Assembly: GCA_035652495.1 (NCBI GenBank) | Contig: DASRDS010000439.1 | Location: 1 to 15,090, forward strand | Direction: 5' to 3' | From: DASRDS01 sp035652495 | Lineage (GTDB): Bacteria > Gemmatimonadota > Gemmatimonadetes > Gemmatimonadales > Gemmatimonadaceae | Length of the DNA: 15,090 bases | Shown here: positions 13,742 to 15,090 of the stretch, one piece after another | How the letters are laid out: the number at the start of each line of letters is the position of its first letter | Numbering within the stretch: position 1 is the first letter of the stretch | Made by a program: the position numbers and the translations under genes | The notes under the pieces: generated by a model | Seen by the model: the letters and a program-made list of their open reading frames with translations, nothing else | The model's database searches: none | Told to the model about the DNA's origin: nothing

Positions 13742-13766
13742 GTCGCCTTCCTTTGCCGACGAGCCA

Positions 13767-14975
13767 GTGAGCACACGCCATCTCTTCACATCCGAGTCCG
13801 TGACCGAAGGTCACCCGGACAAAGTTGCCGATCAAATCTCGGACGCAGTACTCGACTATATCATAGCAGAAGATCCCACGTCACGCGTTGCCTGCGAAAC
13901 GCTGGTGACGACCGGAATGGCGTGTGTCGTAGGCGAAATCACGACGAAGTGCTATGCCCCGATCGCGGATATCGTGCGCTCGAAGATCCGCGACATCGGC
14001 TACACCGATGCCACGTGGGGCTTCGACTCGCACACGTGCGCGGTGATCAGCAGCATCGACCGCCAGTCGCCGGACATCGCGCAGGGCGTCGACACCGGTG
14101 GCGCGGGTGACCAAGGCATGATGTTCGGTTACGCAACCGATGAGACCGACGAGCTCATGCCGCTCCCGATCGTCCTCGCGCATCGCCTGACGCACCGGCT
14201 CGCCGAGCTGCGCAAAGCGGGACAGATCGAGTGGCTCCGCCCCGACGGCAAGGCCCAGGTCACCGTCGTCTATGAGAATCACCGCCCGGTCGCGGTCGAC
14301 ACCGTCGTGGTGTCCACCCAGCATGCCGACGAAGCCACGAACGACGTGATTCGCTCGACGATCCGCGAGCAGGTTATTGCCCCGGTCGTCGGCAACTGGA
14401 TCACGAAGGGCACGGATGTGAAGTACTACATCAATCCCACCGGCCGCTTCGTCCTCGGCGGCCCGCACGGTGACGCCGGCCTCACGGGCCGCAAGATCAT
14501 CGTCGACACCTACGGTGGGATGGGTCGCCACGGTGGTGGCGCATTTAGCGGCAAGGATCCCTCGAAAGTCGATCGCTCCGCGTGCTATGCCGCGCGTTGG
14601 GTGGCGAAGAACATCGTTGCGGCCGGTTTGGCGAAGCGCTGCGAAGTGCAGCTGGCCTACGCGATCGGTGTCGCCGAACCGGTGTCGGTGGCCGTCGACA
14701 CATTCGGAACCGCCACGGTGCCGGAAGCCAAGATCATGGACGCGGTTCGCGACGTGTTCGATCTGACGCCGAAAGGCATCATCATGGCGCTGGACCTGCG
14801 CAAGCCCATCTATAGCCGCACCGCGGCGTACGGGCATTTTGGGCGCACCCCGGTCGAAGAGAACGGGATGACGTATTTCTCGTGGGAACGCGCCAACAAA
14901 GTTGAAGACCTTCGCGATGCCGTCGGTTCCTCAGAAAAAAAAACTAAAAGGGAAGTAGCACATGCCAGTCGCTGA
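13767..14975 (+). CDS. metK: S-adenosylmethionine synthetase
   Basis: MetK makes SAM from methionine and ATP. The 402-residue protein begins MSTRHLFTSESVTEGHPDK (His16 in the ATP site), then shows GAGDQGMMFGYA (112-123), STQHADEA, INPTGRFVLGGPHGD, the triphosphate loop GGGAFSGKDP (256-265), and the closing YFSWERANKVEDLR. GTG 13767 gives the canonical N-terminus; the frame is open back to 13674 but the extra 31 residues do not look like MetK and cross the hairpins. No good Shine-Dalgarno precedes it. The C-terminal tail after DLRDAVG is unusual, running through an A9 tract into SSEKKTKREVAHASR and overlapping the ahcY start by 14 bases. Pairing with ahcY places both in the activated-methyl cycle. 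Confidence 0.96.
   Translation: MSTRHLFTSESVTEGHPDKVADQISDAVLDYIIAEDPTSRVACETLVTTGMACVVGEITTKCYAPIADIVRSKIRDIGYTDATWGFDSHTCAVISSIDRQSPDIAQGVDTGGAGDQGMMFGYATDETDELMPLPIVLAHRLTHRLAELRKAGQIEWLRPDGKAQVTVVYENHRPVAVDTVVVSTQHADEATNDVIRSTIREQVIAPVVGNWITKGTDVKYYINPTGRFVLGGPHGDAGLTGRKIIVDTYGGMGRHGGGAFSGKDPSKVDRSACYAARWVAKNIVAAGLAKRCEVQLAYAIGVAEPVSVAVDTFGTATVPEAKIMDAVRDVFDLTPKGIIMALDLRKPIYSRTAAYGHFGRTPVEENGMTYFSWERANKVEDLRDAVGSSEKKTKREVAHASR
14935..14943 (+). repeat. A9 homopolymer near the end of metK
   Basis: Nine consecutive A residues, rare in this GC-rich window, encode part of Glu-Lys-Lys-Thr. The in-frame A_AAA_AAA at 14936-14942 is a known type of slippery heptamer. A shift to -1 would meet TAA at 14945-14947 at once; a shift to +1 would end at TAG 14955-14957. 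Every frame therefore stops before or just after the ahcY start. Confidence 0.7.
14949..14955 (+). promoter_or_regulatory. Ribosome-binding site of ahcY
   Basis: AGGGAAG lies six bases before ATG 14962, inside the 3' end of metK. It fixes the ahcY start and suggests that ahcY is translated from the metK transcript. Confidence 0.65.
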
Positions 14976-15090
14976 AACCTCGCAGGAATTCGACGTCAAG
15001 AGTCTTGCGTTAGCTGACGCGGGAAGAGACCGCACCGAATGGGCCGAGCGGACCATGCCGGTGCTGCGCCTGATTCGTGAGCGGTTCGCC
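14962..15090 (+). CDS. ahcY: Adenosylhomocysteinase, N-terminal part (3' end outside window)
   Basis: Forty-three codons are visible, running off the window. AhcY cleaves S-adenosylhomocysteine, the product of SAM-dependent methylation, to homocysteine and adenosine. The fragment contains the N-terminal signature of the family: SLALADAGRDRTEWAERTMP, then VLRLIRERF. In known AhcY proteins this reads approximately DLSLAEEGRKRIEWAERxMPVLRxIRExF. The NAD-binding domain lies outside. ATG 14962 has a good Shine-Dalgarno and overlaps the metK stop by 14 bases. Its place right behind metK strongly supports the identification. Confidence 0.9.
   Translation, partial: MPVAETSQEFDVKSLALADAGRDRTEWAERTMPVLRLIRERFA

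Noticed and set aside
13674..13766. Upstream extension of metK by 31 codons
   Set aside because: The added residues do not resemble MetK and cross the leader hairpins; GTG 13767 gives the canonical N-terminus.
13659..13766. Known SAM-I, SAM-II or SAH riboswitch
   Set aside because: I could not find their conserved core sequences or junction layout; only simple hairpins are visible.
1..15090. Mobile elements, phage, CRISPR or defence genes
   Set aside because: No transposase, integrase, direct-repeat array or toxin/nuclease-like gene was seen; the window is a continuous set of housekeeping and PTS genes.

Overview
This is a GC-rich bacterial chromosome segment, almost entirely coding, with short overlaps between genes and many GTG starts. 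It suggests Gemmatimonadota or a close relative. The evidence is the lipoprotein N-terminus with Cys-Ser-Asp-Ser-Thr after the lipobox, the AQ-ended signal peptide on a predicted outer-membrane protein, and a PTS operon built around HPr kinase with mannose-family subunits. The phylum is inferred from these traits, not proven.

Region 1 (2-6153, + strand) is a dense run of housekeeping genes. It holds the end of a PfkB-family sugar or nucleoside kinase, purM, a secreted or outer-membrane protein of unknown role, then ribD-ribE-ribBA-ribH-nusB. The four rib genes encode the riboflavin pathway from GTP and ribulose-5-phosphate to riboflavin, except the dephosphorylation step. PurM feeds purine (GTP) synthesis upstream of RibBA. 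nusB starts inside the end of ribH.

Region 2 (6150-6836, - strand) is a single small lipoprotein gene. It converges on nusB with a shared CTAG stop and diverges from the next gene across only 8 bp.

Region 3 (6845-13658, + strand) is a GT4 glycosyltransferase, a short ribosome-hibernation factor (HPF/RaiA type), HPr kinase/phosphorylase, separate mannose-family EIIA, EIIB, EIIC and EIID, HPr and Enzyme I. Every gene from hprK to ptsI overlaps or abuts the next, so this looks like one transcript. All the phospho-accepting residues I would expect are visible: EI His193, HPr His15 and Ser46, EIIA His13, EIIB His14. The PTS therefore looks complete, but no sugar-catabolism gene or PTS-domain regulator sits in the window, so its substrate is unknown. 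It is the most interesting system here.

Region 4 (13659-15090, + strand) starts with a 108-bp gap holding competing GC-rich hairpins, followed by metK (SAM synthetase) and the first 43 codons of ahcY (adenosylhomocysteinase), which are the two core activated-methyl-cycle genes. metK ends with an A9 tract just before the ahcY ribosome-binding site.

No rRNA, tRNA, CRISPR array or insertion sequence was seen, and no stretch over 300 bases lacks a gene.
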